A DNA stretch of 64,000 nt from Caccoplasma sp905210875 (GTDB lineage Bacteria; Bacteroidota; Bacteroidia; Bacteroidales; UBA11471), in contig OZ007034.1 in assembly GCA_963931635.1 (NCBI GenBank), positions 1,116,001 to 1,180,000 on the forward strand, read 5' to 3'. The position numbers and the translations under genes were made by a program. The notes beneath the pieces are model-generated. The model ran no database searches and was not told where the DNA came from. It saw only the letters and a program-made list of their open reading frames with translations. Shown here one piece after another: positions 52,360 through 61,300 of the stretch. Position 1 is the stretch's first letter; each line of letters opens with the position of its first letter.

Positions 52360-53187
52360 TTACTTTGCATATTCCTCTTTGACGATGCGCAACGCCTTGA
52401 TAGCGGCGGGGAAGCCGATGTAGGGCATACACTGGATAACAGCGGCGGTCAATGTTTCAGGCGAGTTGCCCGCATTGATGCTGCCGTGGTAATGCGAATG
52501 GAGCTGGCTTTCGGCTTCCAACGTGGTCAACACGCAATAGCCCAACAACTCGCGCGTTTGCAAGTCAAGTGCGCCACGGCTGTATATTTCACCGAAAAAA
52601 TAGTCGGTCAGGAACTGTTCTACATTCTTACCCATATCGTCGGGCACACCTTCCATCACCGAGGCGATGCCGCCGGGATAGAGCTTGTCCTGAATGGCTT
52701 TGCCCGTTTCGTGGCGTGTTTCTTCCGTCACCGTGCCTTGCTTTTCCAATGGCAGGCTGATGCCTCGCTCCTTGAACACCTCATTCACCGTGGCCACGGC
52801 ATTCAGCATCTTGGGGAAGCCGATGAACGGAGCGGTGAGATACATCACCTCGCGCAGTTCCTCCGGGGTGACACCCACGTTGAGTGCCGCACCCGCATGG
52901 GCTTTTAGTTGCGGAAGCGTCTGCATCGTGGCGAGGGTGACGCAGGTAATCATTTCGCGTTGTTTCAGCGTCAGTTCACCCGTCCGGAACACCTCGCCGA
53001 AGATGAACTTCTGAAGAATGTCCATCATTTCCGGGTCTGTGCCCTGCCCGGTCTGGGCTTCACCGCCAAATAGGGTGCGGTAATTCTGCTTGCATACTTC
53101 GATTCTATCCATATTGTCTGTTGTTTGTGCCGTCGCGGACAGGCTTCCTGCCAATGCGAGGGCGATTGTTGCTATGATATTCTTCAT
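52360..53187 (-). CDS. Exported carboxymuconolactone decarboxylase-like protein
   Basis: 275 aa from ATG at 53187, which gives a signal peptide (MKNIIATIALALAGSLSATA); the upstream open frame to 53310 overlaps the next gene and is unlikely. Two CMD-type helical repeats are present, each with a conserved R-E-x(n)-H-x-G-A pattern: TLKQREMITC...LKAHAGAALNVG and DLQTRELLGYC...LHSHYHGSINAG. The family includes protocatechuate-pathway decarboxylases and peroxidase-like AhpD proteins. Substrate unknown. It is surrounded by flavoproteins. Confidence 0.82.
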   Translation of the reverse strand: MKNIIATIALALAGSLSATAQTTDNMDRIEVCKQNYRTLFGGEAQTGQGTDPEMMDILQKFIFGEVFRTGELTLKQREMITCVTLATMQTLPQLKAHAGAALNVGVTPEELREVMYLTAPFIGFPKMLNAVATVNEVFKERGISLPLEKQGTVTEETRHETGKAIQDKLYPGGIASVMEGVPDDMGKNVEQFLTDYFFGEIYSRGALDLQTRELLGYCVLTTLEAESQLHSHYHGSINAGNSPETLTAAVIQCMPYIGFPAAIKALRIVKEEYAK

Positions 53188-53204
53188 TTTTCTATTGATA
53201 AATG

Positions 53205-53858
53205 TTATAAACTCTTGCCTAACTGGTAGGCTTGCTGTGGATAATCCGTATTCCTGACGCTGCCTGCCGTCCACACGCCCGAAGCCACCACTTCGCCCAC
53301 GCTTGTCCATCCGAGATAGTCCATCAGCGTATGGTAATGCACCAGCATCGGCTCCGCCTCCTTCTTGGCGGTATCAGCGTAGGTCATCAGGAAAGCGGCC
53401 TTCTTCCGTGCGCCCTTTATCTGTCCGTTGATGGCATAGAAGCGGTCTATCACCCGTTTCATCTGTGCCGAGATGCTGAAATAATACATCGGCGTAGCGA
53501 ATACCACCATGTCTGCGTCTATCAAATGGGGACGGAGTTCTTGAAAGTCGTCGTTGAAAATACATGACCCGTTCATGCCACAACGGTTGCAGGCGCGGCA
53601 CGGCTCCACCTGCTTGAAAGCACAATCGAAACGGAACACCTCATGCCCCTTTTCTTCCGCGCCTTTGATGAACTGCTCCGCCAGATAAGCGGAATTTCCG
53701 TTCTTACGGGGACTGCCCGTCAATACTACTATCTTCATTTTGTCTGTCTTTGATTCGTTATCGTTTATGTGGTTGAAAGCCTGCACAATCCCTGTTCCGG
53801 CTACGGCTGTACCCAAAGCAGCGAGTGCAGACTTCTTCAAAAATTCTCGTCGTTCCAT
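53205..53858 (-). CDS. NADPH-dependent FMN reductase/flavodoxin-fold protein with twin-arginine leader
   Basis: A 217-aa protein. The N-terminus MERREFLKKSALAALGTAVAG is a good twin-arginine signal (RREFLKK). The body is the iron-sulfur-flavoprotein type of NAD(P)H:FMN reductase: VVLTGSPRKNGNSA, the Cys cluster CRACNRCGMNGSC and FATPMYYFSISAQ. It should be exported folded with its cofactor by the Tat system, and tatA plus a broken tatC lie three genes downstream. It probably reduces quinones or similar electrophiles; the substrate is unproven. Confidence 0.82.
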   Translation of the reverse strand: MERREFLKKSALAALGTAVAGTGIVQAFNHINDNESKTDKMKIVVLTGSPRKNGNSAYLAEQFIKGAEEKGHEVFRFDCAFKQVEPCRACNRCGMNGSCIFNDDFQELRPHLIDADMVVFATPMYYFSISAQMKRVIDRFYAINGQIKGARKKAAFLMTYADTAKKEAEPMLVHYHTLMDYLGWTSVGEVVASGVWTAGSVRNTDYPQQAYQLGKSL

Positions 53859-53870
53859 CAGTGTCCGGGA

Positions 53871-54878
53871 TTAAAGTCCTGTCATCTTCTCTTGGTCTTC
53901 GGGGTAGCGTCCTCCGACTATCTCGATGCTGTCCAAATGGCGGCGGATATCCTCCAGTTCTTCGGACGTAAACTGTATGTCTGCACCGCCGATGTTTTCC
54001 TCAATACGTTCGATGCGTTTCGTGCCGGGAATGGGGACAATCCACGGCTTCTGCGCCAGCAGCCAGCCGAGAGCGATGCGGGCAGGGGTGGTCTCTTTCC
54101 GCTTGGCAAGCTCTTCCACATATTCCACCAATTCCATGTTATGCTTCAGGTTCTCGCCTTGGAAACGAGGAATGGCGGAACGGAAATCGGTCTTGTCAAA
54201 CTTCGTGTCTTTGTTAAAACGTCCGGTCAGCATCGCCTTTCCTAACGGACTGAACGGCACGAAACCGATGCCCAGTTCTTCCAATGTGGGCAGCAGTTCT
54301 GCTTCGGGCTTCCTGTACCACAGGGAGTATTCGCTCTGCACGGCAGTTAGCGGACATACCGTATGAGCACGGCGTACCGTGGATGCGGCGGCTTCCGACA
54401 ATCCCCAATGCAGCACCTTGCCTTCTTTTATTAGTTCGCCTACAGCTTCGGCTACCGTCTCGATAGGTACATTCGGATCCACGCGATGCTGGTAATAAAG
54501 GTCGATGTGGTCGGTACGCAGACGGCGCAGTGAGCCTTCCACTGCCTTGCGGATGGTTTCCGGACGGCTGGAGAGCGAGACGGGACGTGCCGATGTGGTC
54601 AAGTCCGGCATTTCTGAAAGGTCGTAACCGAATTTGGTGGCAATGACCACCCTATCGCGCACAGGCTGCAACGCTTCGCCTATCAAGTCCTCGTTTTGGC
54701 CGTAGCTGTACACTTCAGCGGTGTCGAAGAACGTAACGCCTAAGTCCACCGCCTTGCGTATCGTCTCTATCGCATCCTTGCGGTCGGGATACGGGGGATA
54801 GCTTTGCGTGAAGCCCATGCAGCCCAAGCCGATGGCAGAAACTTGCAATCCGTCTTTTCCTAATGTTCTTGTTTTCAT
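53871..54878 (-). CDS. Aldo/keto reductase
   Basis: A 335-aa cytoplasmic TIM-barrel enzyme. It begins MKTRTLGKDGLQVSAIGLGCMG. The catalytic tetrad region includes FFDTAEVYSYGQNE (Asp and Tyr), VVIATKFGY (Lys) and DLYYQHRVDP (His). The C-terminal IVPIPGTKRIERIEEN block binds NADPH. It reduces aldehydes and ketones. Its ATG overlaps the stop of the flavin reductase gene by 4 bp, so the two are translationally coupled. Confidence 0.9.
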   Translation of the reverse strand: MKTRTLGKDGLQVSAIGLGCMGFTQSYPPYPDRKDAIETIRKAVDLGVTFFDTAEVYSYGQNEDLIGEALQPVRDRVVIATKFGYDLSEMPDLTTSARPVSLSSRPETIRKAVEGSLRRLRTDHIDLYYQHRVDPNVPIETVAEAVGELIKEGKVLHWGLSEAAASTVRRAHTVCPLTAVQSEYSLWYRKPEAELLPTLEELGIGFVPFSPLGKAMLTGRFNKDTKFDKTDFRSAIPRFQGENLKHNMELVEYVEELAKRKETTPARIALGWLLAQKPWIVPIPGTKRIERIEENIGGADIQFTSEELEDIRRHLDSIEIVGGRYPEDQEKMTGL

Positions 54879-55441
54879 TGCTTTTCCTCCTTCTTATATT
54901 CTTTCCCGAAACTTATACATTTGCCGATAGTTTCGCCTGTGCGCAGATAGGTATAGTTCGGCATCTCAAAGAGCACGGGCTTCAGCTTGTCGTAGTCGGG
55001 CTTTCCCTTTTCGTTCAGGCAATCCTCGTCCACGTAGGTGTTCGTTATTTTGCAGATGAAATTGTCGAAGGTTTCCGTCTCGTAGTTGTCCACCACCTCG
55101 CACTCCATCACCAGCGGACTTTCGTCGATGACGGGCGTTCCGGCTTCACCCTTGTGATAGATAAATACATCCGACTTGTCTGCCTTTGCTCCGCCCACGC
55201 AGCCTACATAGTCAGCTCGCACAAGCATCGCCTCGTTCACCATATTAACGGACACCTTGCCCGTCTGCTTTACTCCTTCGTTGGAGTAATGCTTCTTGAA
55301 TAGGCTCAACATGATTTGGTCATGCCCGATGATACCCACGTGGGCGACCAGCAGCCAGTTCACTTTTCCGTTCACTTCCGTACCCACAACAACTGCGGGC
55401 GTGGGATACAATGCCAATACATTTCCGATGTTCTTCTTCAT
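54875..55441 (-). CDS. Flavin reductase family protein
   Basis: A 188-aa FMN-binding split-barrel protein. LYPTPAVVVGTEVNGKVNW at the N-terminus and VSVNMVNEAMLVRADYVG match flavin reductase-like domains, which use NAD(P)H to reduce FMN or bind FMN for reduction of other substrates. The coupled aldo/keto reductase follows with a 4-bp overlap. Confidence 0.82.
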   Translation of the reverse strand: MKKNIGNVLALYPTPAVVVGTEVNGKVNWLLVAHVGIIGHDQIMLSLFKKHYSNEGVKQTGKVSVNMVNEAMLVRADYVGCVGGAKADKSDVFIYHKGEAGTPVIDESPLVMECEVVDNYETETFDNFICKITNTYVDEDCLNEKGKPDYDKLKPVLFEMPNYTYLRTGETIGKCISFGKEYKKEEKQ

Positions 55442-55462
55442 TGTCTTTTTATGTTTATAATC

Positions 55463-55651
55463 CTAATTATTCTCTATTAGTTCGGAGAGACCTTTTAGTA
55501 TCTCCACTTCGTTAGGTTCCAAAGGGATGGAAGTCTCTCCGTAAAGGAAATAGCGCAAGAGTTGTTGCGGTGTCACGTGATGGCGGTCTGCGATGAAGCA
55601 CACTGCCTCGTCCGCGCACAATTCTTCAGGTAATTCTGTTTTCTGTTCCAT
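55463..55651 (-). CDS. Small acidic protein of unknown function
   Basis: A 62-aa protein (MEQKTELPEELCADEAVCF..). There is no membrane helix and no motif I know. It is the first gene of the minus-strand redox block, with a TAATTTTG element 27-34 bp upstream (55685-55678, minus). It is 21 bp from the flavin reductase gene. The frame is well placed in the operon, which supports its being real. Confidence 0.6.
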   Translation of the reverse strand: MEQKTELPEELCADEAVCFIADRHHVTPQQLLRYFLYGETSIPLEPNEVEILKGLSELIENN

Positions 55652-55783
55652 TCTTCTATATTCTTAATTGTTTGATGCAAAATTACACCGGAATAAGAAA
55701 GAACCCCGTAACCATAAGTGGGCAAACCATACCATTTTCACTGAAATTGCGTGTCTGTGTAAATCATTGTCAGTTAAATGCTT

Positions 55784-55791
55784 TATCTTTG
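55784..55791 (+). promoter_or_regulatory. -7 element of the AraC-family gene
   Basis: TATCTTTG, 23 bp before the ATG. No clear TTTG at the -33 spacing. The 163-bp gap between 55651 and 55815 is divergent and probably contains the AraC binding sites for both directions. Confidence 0.45.
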
Positions 55792-55814
55792 TATCGGTTT
55801 AACAGGAAATAAAG

Positions 55815-56714
55815 ATGAGCAAGATATTGAAAGTTAGAAATGTCAATGATTACGGCCGCTACCTCGGATGCGCCGACCAGCACCCGTTGGTTAGCGTCAT
55901 CGACTATGCCGAGGTGTCGCCCATACGCCACAGCCTGAACAATTACAGCGTGTACGGGCTGTTCCTGCGGGACGATGCCGAGGTGGATTTGGACTATGGC
56001 TGTGGCAAATATGATTATAACAAAGGTACGCTGCTCTGTGTGGCTCCCGGACAGATTGGCGGCAAGGAGGATAATGGCGAGCGGGTGGCGATTACCGGTT
56101 GGGCGCTTCTCTTTCACCCCGACCTGCTGCATGGTTTCCCGCTCGAAAGGCATATCAAGGAGTATTCGTTTTTCGACTACCGCGTGAATGAAGCCCTGCA
56201 CATGACCGACGAAGAACACGACATCCTCGTTTCGCTGATGCGCCAGATGCATGAGGAACTTGGCAAGAGTCCAGACGAGCTTCAAAACGCCATTCTCGTG
56301 GGCTACATCGAACTGACGCTCAACTTCTGCCAGCGATTCTACAACCGCCAGTTCGTCACCCGCAAGATTGAGAACTCCGATATCCTCGTCCGCTTCGACC
56401 GCCTGCTCCGCGACTATTTCGAGGACAAACTCCAACTGACCCTCGGCCTGCCCACCGTGCAGTATTGCGCCGACAAACTGTGTATGTCCGCCAACTATTT
56501 TGGCGATGTTATCAAGAAAACCACCGGAGACACGGCGAGCAACCACATCCGCCAGTTCGTCATCCAGCTTGCCAAGAACGGGCTGGCGGCAGGGGAAACC
56601 GTATCTCAGGTATCAGACCGCCTCGGCTTCGAATACCCCCAGCACTTTAGCCGGATGTTCAAGAAGCAGGAGGGGGTTACGCCGTCGGAGTACGTCGGGA
56701 AGATGCGGCTGTGA
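55815..56714 (+). CDS. AraC family transcriptional regulator
   Basis: A 299-aa protein. The N-terminal part (about 1-180) looks like a cupin-type sensor (GTLLCVAPGQIGGKED). The C-terminal 100 residues form the double helix-turn-helix: YCADKLCMSANYFGDVIKK and VSQVSDRLGFEYPQHFSRMFK. It is divergent from the redox block starting at 55651 and is the only classical regulator in this cargo. It is therefore the likely activator of the surrounding reductase genes in response to a small molecule. Confidence 0.9.
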   Translation: MSKILKVRNVNDYGRYLGCADQHPLVSVIDYAEVSPIRHSLNNYSVYGLFLRDDAEVDLDYGCGKYDYNKGTLLCVAPGQIGGKEDNGERVAITGWALLFHPDLLHGFPLERHIKEYSFFDYRVNEALHMTDEEHDILVSLMRQMHEELGKSPDELQNAILVGYIELTLNFCQRFYNRQFVTRKIENSDILVRFDRLLRDYFEDKLQLTLGLPTVQYCADKLCMSANYFGDVIKKTTGDTASNHIRQFVIQLAKNGLAAGETVSQVSDRLGFEYPQHFSRMFKKQEGVTPSEYVGKMRL

Positions 56715-56748
56715 GATTCACCAGTATTCAATTAAAGCTATAAAATAT

Positions 56749-56941
56749 CTCGGACGGAGCTTCCTGAAGATTTTTAGCACCGTCCGAGGGCTTCCACGGA
56801 GCCAAAACTATAGAATAAGTGCTGTCCGAGCCTCCGACAGTGCTTATTTTCTTCGAGAACCGCTGTCCGACCCCTCGGATGATGCTTATCCGTCAGGATT
56901 ACTACTATCCGAGCCTCGGACGGTGCTTATCCTGCCGGATT
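56749..56941 (-). repeat. Left array of about 41-bp dyad units (outer repeat, minus orientation)
   Basis: At least three clear units and one or two degenerate ones. In the minus-strand reading each unit has AATCCTGACGGATAAGC or a close variant (56900-56884 exact; 56941-56925 variant), followed by a GTCCGAG...CTCGGAC-type dyad. Strong hairpins: CTCGGACGG/CCGTCCGAG (56749-56757 and 56780-56788), and arms 56814-56826 and 56836-56848. The same unit occurs in the opposite orientation at 62562-62795. Confidence 0.75.
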
Positions 56942-56979
56942 GGCGTTGTCGGAGATATTGGCCGCAAATGTTAATATAC

Positions 56980-57057
56980 CTTAGTCCGGAACTGAGGCTG
57001 CCTAAGTCCGTAACTAAGGGTATCTAAGTCCGGCACTGAGGTAGGCTCACTTCCGGG
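56980..57057. repeat. Left array of 22-bp palindromic units (inner repeat)
   Basis: Units start at 56980, 57002 and 57024, exactly 22 bp apart, with a degenerate fourth at 57046. Each is CTNAGTCCGNNACTNAGG, a small hairpin with variable stem bases. The last unit runs into the 3' end of the amidohydrolase gene and supplies its stop codon. Confidence 0.75.
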
Positions 57058-58084
57058 GGCATCTTTGATCAATAGCGTTTCTCTCAAACAGTCGCTCCGC
57101 ATTCTTCCACAGTATATCCTCGCTGTAAGGAGCCATTTCCTCGTCCGCAGCCAGTGTCTGCTTCAGCCTTTGCAGGTTACTTTTCAGCACGGCATCGGGC
57201 AGGTAGGGATAGTCCGAACCGTAAAGGATGTGGTCGGGCTTGGTGAGGGTGAGCAACGAGCGCAAGACCTCGATGGTAGGATTGCCCGCCAAGTCGAAGT
57301 AGAGGCGCGACAGGTTGCCTTCCCAGTCTATCGGCTGCATATAGCCCTGCGCGACCATTGCCGGAAGGATGGATTTCATTCTCGGCAATGCCAACGGCAG
57401 GAACGAGCCGCAATGGGGTACGACTACTTTCAGATTGGGGTAGCGCACCAATACGTTCCTTGACAGCATATTCACCGCGGCACGAGTGGTCTCCGCCGGA
57501 TATTCGTACATCGCCAGTGGCGTGGTGGCTATGATTTTCTCCGGATAAGGCGTGGGGCGGTGCGGATGAATGATGATGACGGCATTGCGCTCGTTCAATA
57601 CCTCCATCAGCGGGTCGAGTTCTTCGTCGCCCAAGTATTGCCCACGGCTGTTGGTCGCCAACTTCACGCCGTCCGCGCCCAATGTATCGAGCGCATAGAC
57701 GGCTTCGCGGATAGCTGCATCTACATCGGGCAGAGGCAATGAGGCACAGAACTTGAACCTGCCGGGATAGTCCTGCTTCACCTTAGCCGAAGCCTCGTTC
57801 ACCCTGCGGATGCACTCGGCGCTTTCCTCCGTATCGCCATAGAAAGGCTGTGGTGCAGGCATCGTCAGCACGGCGGTGCGGATGCCTGCGCTGTCCATAA
57901 AGGCGATGTGCCGTTCCGCCTCCCACGTAGGCAACGGGAAGGTCTCTTCCAGTTCCGCCCCGTGCGCTTTCAGCACTTCCATGTATTCGGGGATGATGAT
58001 GTGGGTGTGGACATCAACTGTCTGTCCGCTAAGGGAAACGGAACTGAGAGACATTCCTATAAACAGTAAAGGATGCAATTTCAT
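57047..58084 (-). CDS. Exported amidohydrolase (ACMSD-like)
   Basis: A 345-aa protein with a signal peptide (MKLHPLLFIGMSLSSVSLSG). VDVHTHIIIPEY is the HxH metal motif. IIIHPHRPTP gives the next His, and ILYGSDYPYLP gives the metal-binding Asp of amidohydrolase_2 enzymes, which include aminocarboxymuconate-semialdehyde decarboxylase. Likely activity: hydrolysis or decarboxylation of a cyclic or aromatic-derived acid. The start overlaps the cupin stop by 4 bp. The last codons lie within a 22-bp repeat unit. Confidence 0.82.
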   Translation of the reverse strand: MKLHPLLFIGMSLSSVSLSGQTVDVHTHIIIPEYMEVLKAHGAELEETFPLPTWEAERHIAFMDSAGIRTAVLTMPAPQPFYGDTEESAECIRRVNEASAKVKQDYPGRFKFCASLPLPDVDAAIREAVYALDTLGADGVKLATNSRGQYLGDEELDPLMEVLNERNAVIIIHPHRPTPYPEKIIATTPLAMYEYPAETTRAAVNMLSRNVLVRYPNLKVVVPHCGSFLPLALPRMKSILPAMVAQGYMQPIDWEGNLSRLYFDLAGNPTIEVLRSLLTLTKPDHILYGSDYPYLPDAVLKSNLQRLKQTLAADEEMAPYSEDILWKNAERLFERNAIDQRCPRK

Positions 58085-58596
58085 TTTCCCAACCGGCTAT
58101 ATTCTTCGTCAGTCACGGGTTCCAACCATTCGTTGGACGTGTTTTCTCCGGGCACCTCAAAGGCGAGATGCGCAAACCAACTGTCCGCTGCCGCTCCATG
58201 CCAGTGCTTCACATTTGCCGGGATGTGGATGACATCGCCCGGAAGCATCTGCACGGCAGGCTTGCCTTCCTCCTGATACCATCCCTTACCGGCCACGCAG
58301 ACCAGCATCTGCCCGCCGCCTTTCGTGGCGTGGTGGATATGCCAGTTGTTGCGGCATCCCGGCTCAAAAGTGACATTGTTGAACGGTATCTGCTCTTTGG
58401 ATATCGGAGCCAGATAGCTGTTGCCGATGAAATACTGTGCATATGCGGAGTTAGGTTCTCCGATCGGGAATATCATTTCCTTCTGAAATGCCTCCCTGCC
58501 GTCCGCTACGGCGTTTCCTGTAACTTTTTCTTGTGCCATAATTCCTTGAATGTTAGTCATTGTTGTTACTAATAATAAAAACAGTATCTTTTTCAT
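58081..58596 (-). CDS. Exported cupin-domain protein
   Basis: A 171-aa protein with a signal peptide (MKKILFLLLVTTMTNIQGIMA). The cupin metal motifs are visible: CRNNWHIHHATKGGGQMLV (His-x-His..) and PGDVIHIPANVKHWHGA. It resembles the cupins annotated as carboxymuconolactone decarboxylase partners. Metal-bound, possibly a periplasmic dioxygenase or isomerase. It is translationally coupled to the amidohydrolase. Confidence 0.85.
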   Translation of the reverse strand: MKKILFLLLVTTMTNIQGIMAQEKVTGNAVADGREAFQKEMIFPIGEPNSAYAQYFIGNSYLAPISKEQIPFNNVTFEPGCRNNWHIHHATKGGGQMLVCVAGKGWYQEEGKPAVQMLPGDVIHIPANVKHWHGAAADSWFAHLAFEVPGENTSNEWLEPVTDEEYSRLGK

Positions 58597-58623
58597 GTGT
58601 CGAATATTTAAAAGTTATAACCG

Positions 58624-59622
58624 TTAATCCAATCTCACCAATTCGTACTGCTGGCTGCCAAGTCCTATCTGCTCGGCATAATCAAGCGTGTGCATTCCCT
58701 GACGTGAGTCGATGCGTTCTATCAGATGGATTTTTCCATGGTCATCCGAAGAGCGCACGAGATCCGTGCAGACCTTGTCCAATGCAACCGGGTCGAGTGA
58801 GGCAAGGATGCCGATGTCACTCATCTGCGGGTCAGCAGGCGAAGAATCGCAGTCGCAATCCACGGAAAGGTTGTTGGCTACATTGATGTAAAGGATGTTG
58901 TCCCCGCAATGGTCGGCAACGGCTTTGGCGGCTTCCGCCATCGTTTCAAGGAAATCTTCCTGTGAGGGGTTGCCCCAGCTTGTGGTGCTTGTACCGCCAG
59001 AATGTATCCAGCGTTTGCCGTTTGCAGAGGCGATGCCGATGGAAATGTTCTTTATCGCACCGCCGAATCCTGCCATCGCATGACCCTTGAAGTGGGACAG
59101 GACGACAGTGAAGTCGTAGTCCGTATAATGCGAGCCTACAATGTCATACGCTATGTGACGGCCACCTTCCACCGGCAGCCGGGTTTCCCCCTCCGCATCC
59201 ATGATATCCACTTCGGCAATGGCAGTGAAACCGTGGTCTTCGGCAGCCCGGAGATGGGCGGCGGTGTTGGAGCGTCCGCCTCCGTAAGCCGTATTGCATT
59301 CCACGATGGTTCCGTTCACTTCGTGCACAAGGTCTCTGATCAGCGAGGGCTGGAGATAGTTGTGCCCTCCTGGTTCTCCGGTGGAAAGTTTTACCGCTAC
59401 CTTGCCGGTCGCCTTGCGCCCGAGCGCTTCATACACAGCCATAAGCCCTTCCGGCGAAATGTCGCTTGTCATATATACTGTGGACGTGGCTGCCGTATCC
59501 GGGTTTTCCGGAACGGGAGGTTCCGGCTGGCTTTCCTCTCTGCCGCCTTCACTTGAGCAGGCGAACAGAGAAATCGACATGGTTACAGCCATAGCCGTAA
59601 AAAATAGTTTCAAGTTTCTCAT
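58624..59622 (-). CDS. DUF362 family lipoprotein
   Basis: A 332-aa protein with a lipobox-like leader (ISLFACSSEGG), so probably an envelope lipoprotein. The body matches DUF362: KVAVKLSTGEPGGHNYLQP, ECNTAYGGGRSNT, SHFKGHAMAGFGGAIKNISIG. Such proteins are often fused to or found with ferredoxin domains, and this one has CDCDSSPADP near residue 265 but no full ferredoxin. Redox or metal handling is likely; the reaction is unknown. Confidence 0.78.
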   Translation of the reverse strand: MRNLKLFFTAMAVTMSISLFACSSEGGREESQPEPPVPENPDTAATSTVYMTSDISPEGLMAVYEALGRKATGKVAVKLSTGEPGGHNYLQPSLIRDLVHEVNGTIVECNTAYGGGRSNTAAHLRAAEDHGFTAIAEVDIMDAEGETRLPVEGGRHIAYDIVGSHYTDYDFTVVLSHFKGHAMAGFGGAIKNISIGIASANGKRWIHSGGTSTTSWGNPSQEDFLETMAEAAKAVADHCGDNILYINVANNLSVDCDCDSSPADPQMSDIGILASLDPVALDKVCTDLVRSSDDHGKIHLIERIDSRQGMHTLDYAEQIGLGSQQYELVRLD

Positions 59623-59642
59623 CTTTACTCTGTTTTTAGTGA

Positions 59643-59828
59643 TTATTTCTTGTCAGACAGCAGGGTTCCACCCACGCCGATATTGTCCGGCTCGTTCTCT
59701 TTGATGAACACATAGAACGCTTGCGGCGGAAGATTCATCACCCGCGAGGCTGTTTCTGTCATCTCTTTCGTCATTACCGCTTTCTGCTCCTTGGTCAGTT
59801 TGGCGGCTTCTATGGTAATTACTGGCAT
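59643..59828 (-). CDS. 4-oxalocrotonate tautomerase family protein
   Basis: A 61-aa protein of the exact 4-OT size. It begins MPVITIEAAKLTKEQK, with the catalytic Pro exposed after removal of Met. The ENEPDNIGVGG block is the usual C-terminal part. It catalyses keto-enol isomerisation of unsaturated acids, which fits a cluster with an ACMSD-like amidohydrolase and a CMD-like protein. Confidence 0.88.
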   Translation of the reverse strand: MPVITIEAAKLTKEQKAVMTKEMTETASRVMNLPPQAFYVFIKENEPDNIGVGGTLLSDKK

Positions 59829-59855
59829 AAGTTTTTTGTTTTTACAGGTTCATAC

Positions 59856-60806
59856 TCAAATCATCGGCATTTCCCAGGAGCCGCGCGTATCCACTCCTGT
59901 CTTTTCCGCCGCTTCCTCCATTCGGCCGATTTCGTCTGCCGTGAGGGAAATCTGCGAAGCCTTGACCGCATCCTGCACCTGCGACACTTTCGTCACTCCG
60001 ATTATCGGTGTAGTTCCTTTGGCGATAGCCCATGCCAATGCCACTTGTGCGGGCGATACGCCGTACTTCTCGCCGATGTTGCGCATTACGTTCACTAATT
60101 TTTCTATCTGAGGCAGCATCGGATTATAGGTCTCTCCGCGCTGGCTGCCTACCGGAAGTAGATGCTGCGTGTCATATTTGCCGCTCAACGCTCCCTGTTC
60201 CAGTACCATGTATGCCCAAAAGTCAATGCCGTTCCCCTTGCAGTAGTCCAAGATGCCGGCTTTCTCCGACGAGCGGTAGAGCAGGCTGTAATGGTTCTGT
60301 ACGGCGGACACGTGTACGCCTTCCGCTGAGAGGATTTCCTCCGCCCGCTTGATTTGCGCCAAGTTATGGTTGGACACTCCCACACGACGCACCTTGCCGC
60401 TCTTTACCAATGGAATGAGGTAAGGCGTCCAACGCTCCACGTCTGCCGGATTGTGAATCCAGTACATGTCGATATAGTCCGTGCCGAAACGCGAGAGGCT
60501 GCTTTCGCACATGGCTTCCACGGGGTTTGCCGCCGTCTCATCGGCTATCTGTGGGGTGAACTTCGTGGAAATAAGCACGTCCTCGCGTTTGCATCCTTTG
60601 GTAAAAGACGACAGGATGCTTTCTGAATCACCCATGCCATAGACCACGGCGGAATCCCAGAGGTTCAGCCCGTTTTTCATTGCTTCGTCGAATACCGGGC
60701 GCAGTTCGTCCACGCCTACGTTGTTGCCAAACACTTGGTCGCCTCCGGCCATTCCTTTGCCCCACGACCATGTTCCCAATGCGATTGTCGGATAATTCTT
60801 GTTCAT
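59856..60806 (-). CDS. Aldo/keto reductase (second)
   Basis: A 316-aa NADPH-dependent TIM-barrel enzyme: LWDSAVVYGMGDSE (Asp and Tyr), LISTKFTPQ (Lys), DMYWIHNPAD (His) and PIIGVTKVSQVQDAV (cofactor site). It is only distantly similar to the one at 53.9 kb, so this is not a recent duplication. Part of the minus-strand block from 62349 to 57047. Confidence 0.9.
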   Translation of the reverse strand: MNKNYPTIALGTWSWGKGMAGGDQVFGNNVGVDELRPVFDEAMKNGLNLWDSAVVYGMGDSESILSSFTKGCKREDVLISTKFTPQIADETAANPVEAMCESSLSRFGTDYIDMYWIHNPADVERWTPYLIPLVKSGKVRRVGVSNHNLAQIKRAEEILSAEGVHVSAVQNHYSLLYRSSEKAGILDYCKGNGIDFWAYMVLEQGALSGKYDTQHLLPVGSQRGETYNPMLPQIEKLVNVMRNIGEKYGVSPAQVALAWAIAKGTTPIIGVTKVSQVQDAVKASQISLTADEIGRMEEAAEKTGVDTRGSWEMPMI

Positions 60807-60853
60807 AATATATTCCTATTTAATTATTGTTGGATTTGTACTGTTCAATGATG

Positions 60854-61300
60854 TTACTCCATAAAGTTGTTGATCCGGTTGGCAGGGTTGAGCGGTGTCT
60901 GGTCTGTCAGCTCCAATGATTTGACCATGTGCAGCGTCCCCTGTTTGTATTTCCGGAAATGTGCGGAAGCGATGTGTTTGTCGTAAGCCTCCTTGCTGGC
61001 GTATGTTTCGAGAATGGTTATCTTGCAGGGATTTTCCTTTTCGGCCACAGCATACATGGTCAGCACGCCCGGTTCGGTGCGCAGGGAGATTTCGCCCACC
61101 TCGGTCACATATCTTATATATTCATCGAGGTACTGCGGATAGACCTCGATTTTCGACAGGCGCACGATGCCGTCGGCAGCCATTTCTTCCTTTGAGCACA
61201 TACTCGGTTGCGTGGACTGATGCGTTTCCTTTCCTGTTCCGCCGCACGACAGTAGCCCGAACAAAAGCAATGCGGCTAATAAATTCCGTGTCATATTCAT
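60854..61300 (-). CDS. Antibiotic biosynthesis monooxygenase-domain lipoprotein
   Basis: A 148-aa protein with a lipobox (LLSCGG). The ABM ferredoxin-like fold is recognised by VEVY-like strands and LTMYAVAEKENPCKITILETYASKEAYDKHIAS, split here as TMYAVAEKENP and ILETYASKEAYDKH. Members are small cofactorless quinone or heme-type monooxygenases. The location is the envelope. It overlaps the downstream end of the flavodoxin gene (61297) by 4 bp. Confidence 0.82.
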   Translation of the reverse strand: MNMTRNLLAALLLFGLLSCGGTGKETHQSTQPSMCSKEEMAADGIVRLSKIEVYPQYLDEYIRYVTEVGEISLRTEPGVLTMYAVAEKENPCKITILETYASKEAYDKHIASAHFRKYKQGTLHMVKSLELTDQTPLNPANRINNFME

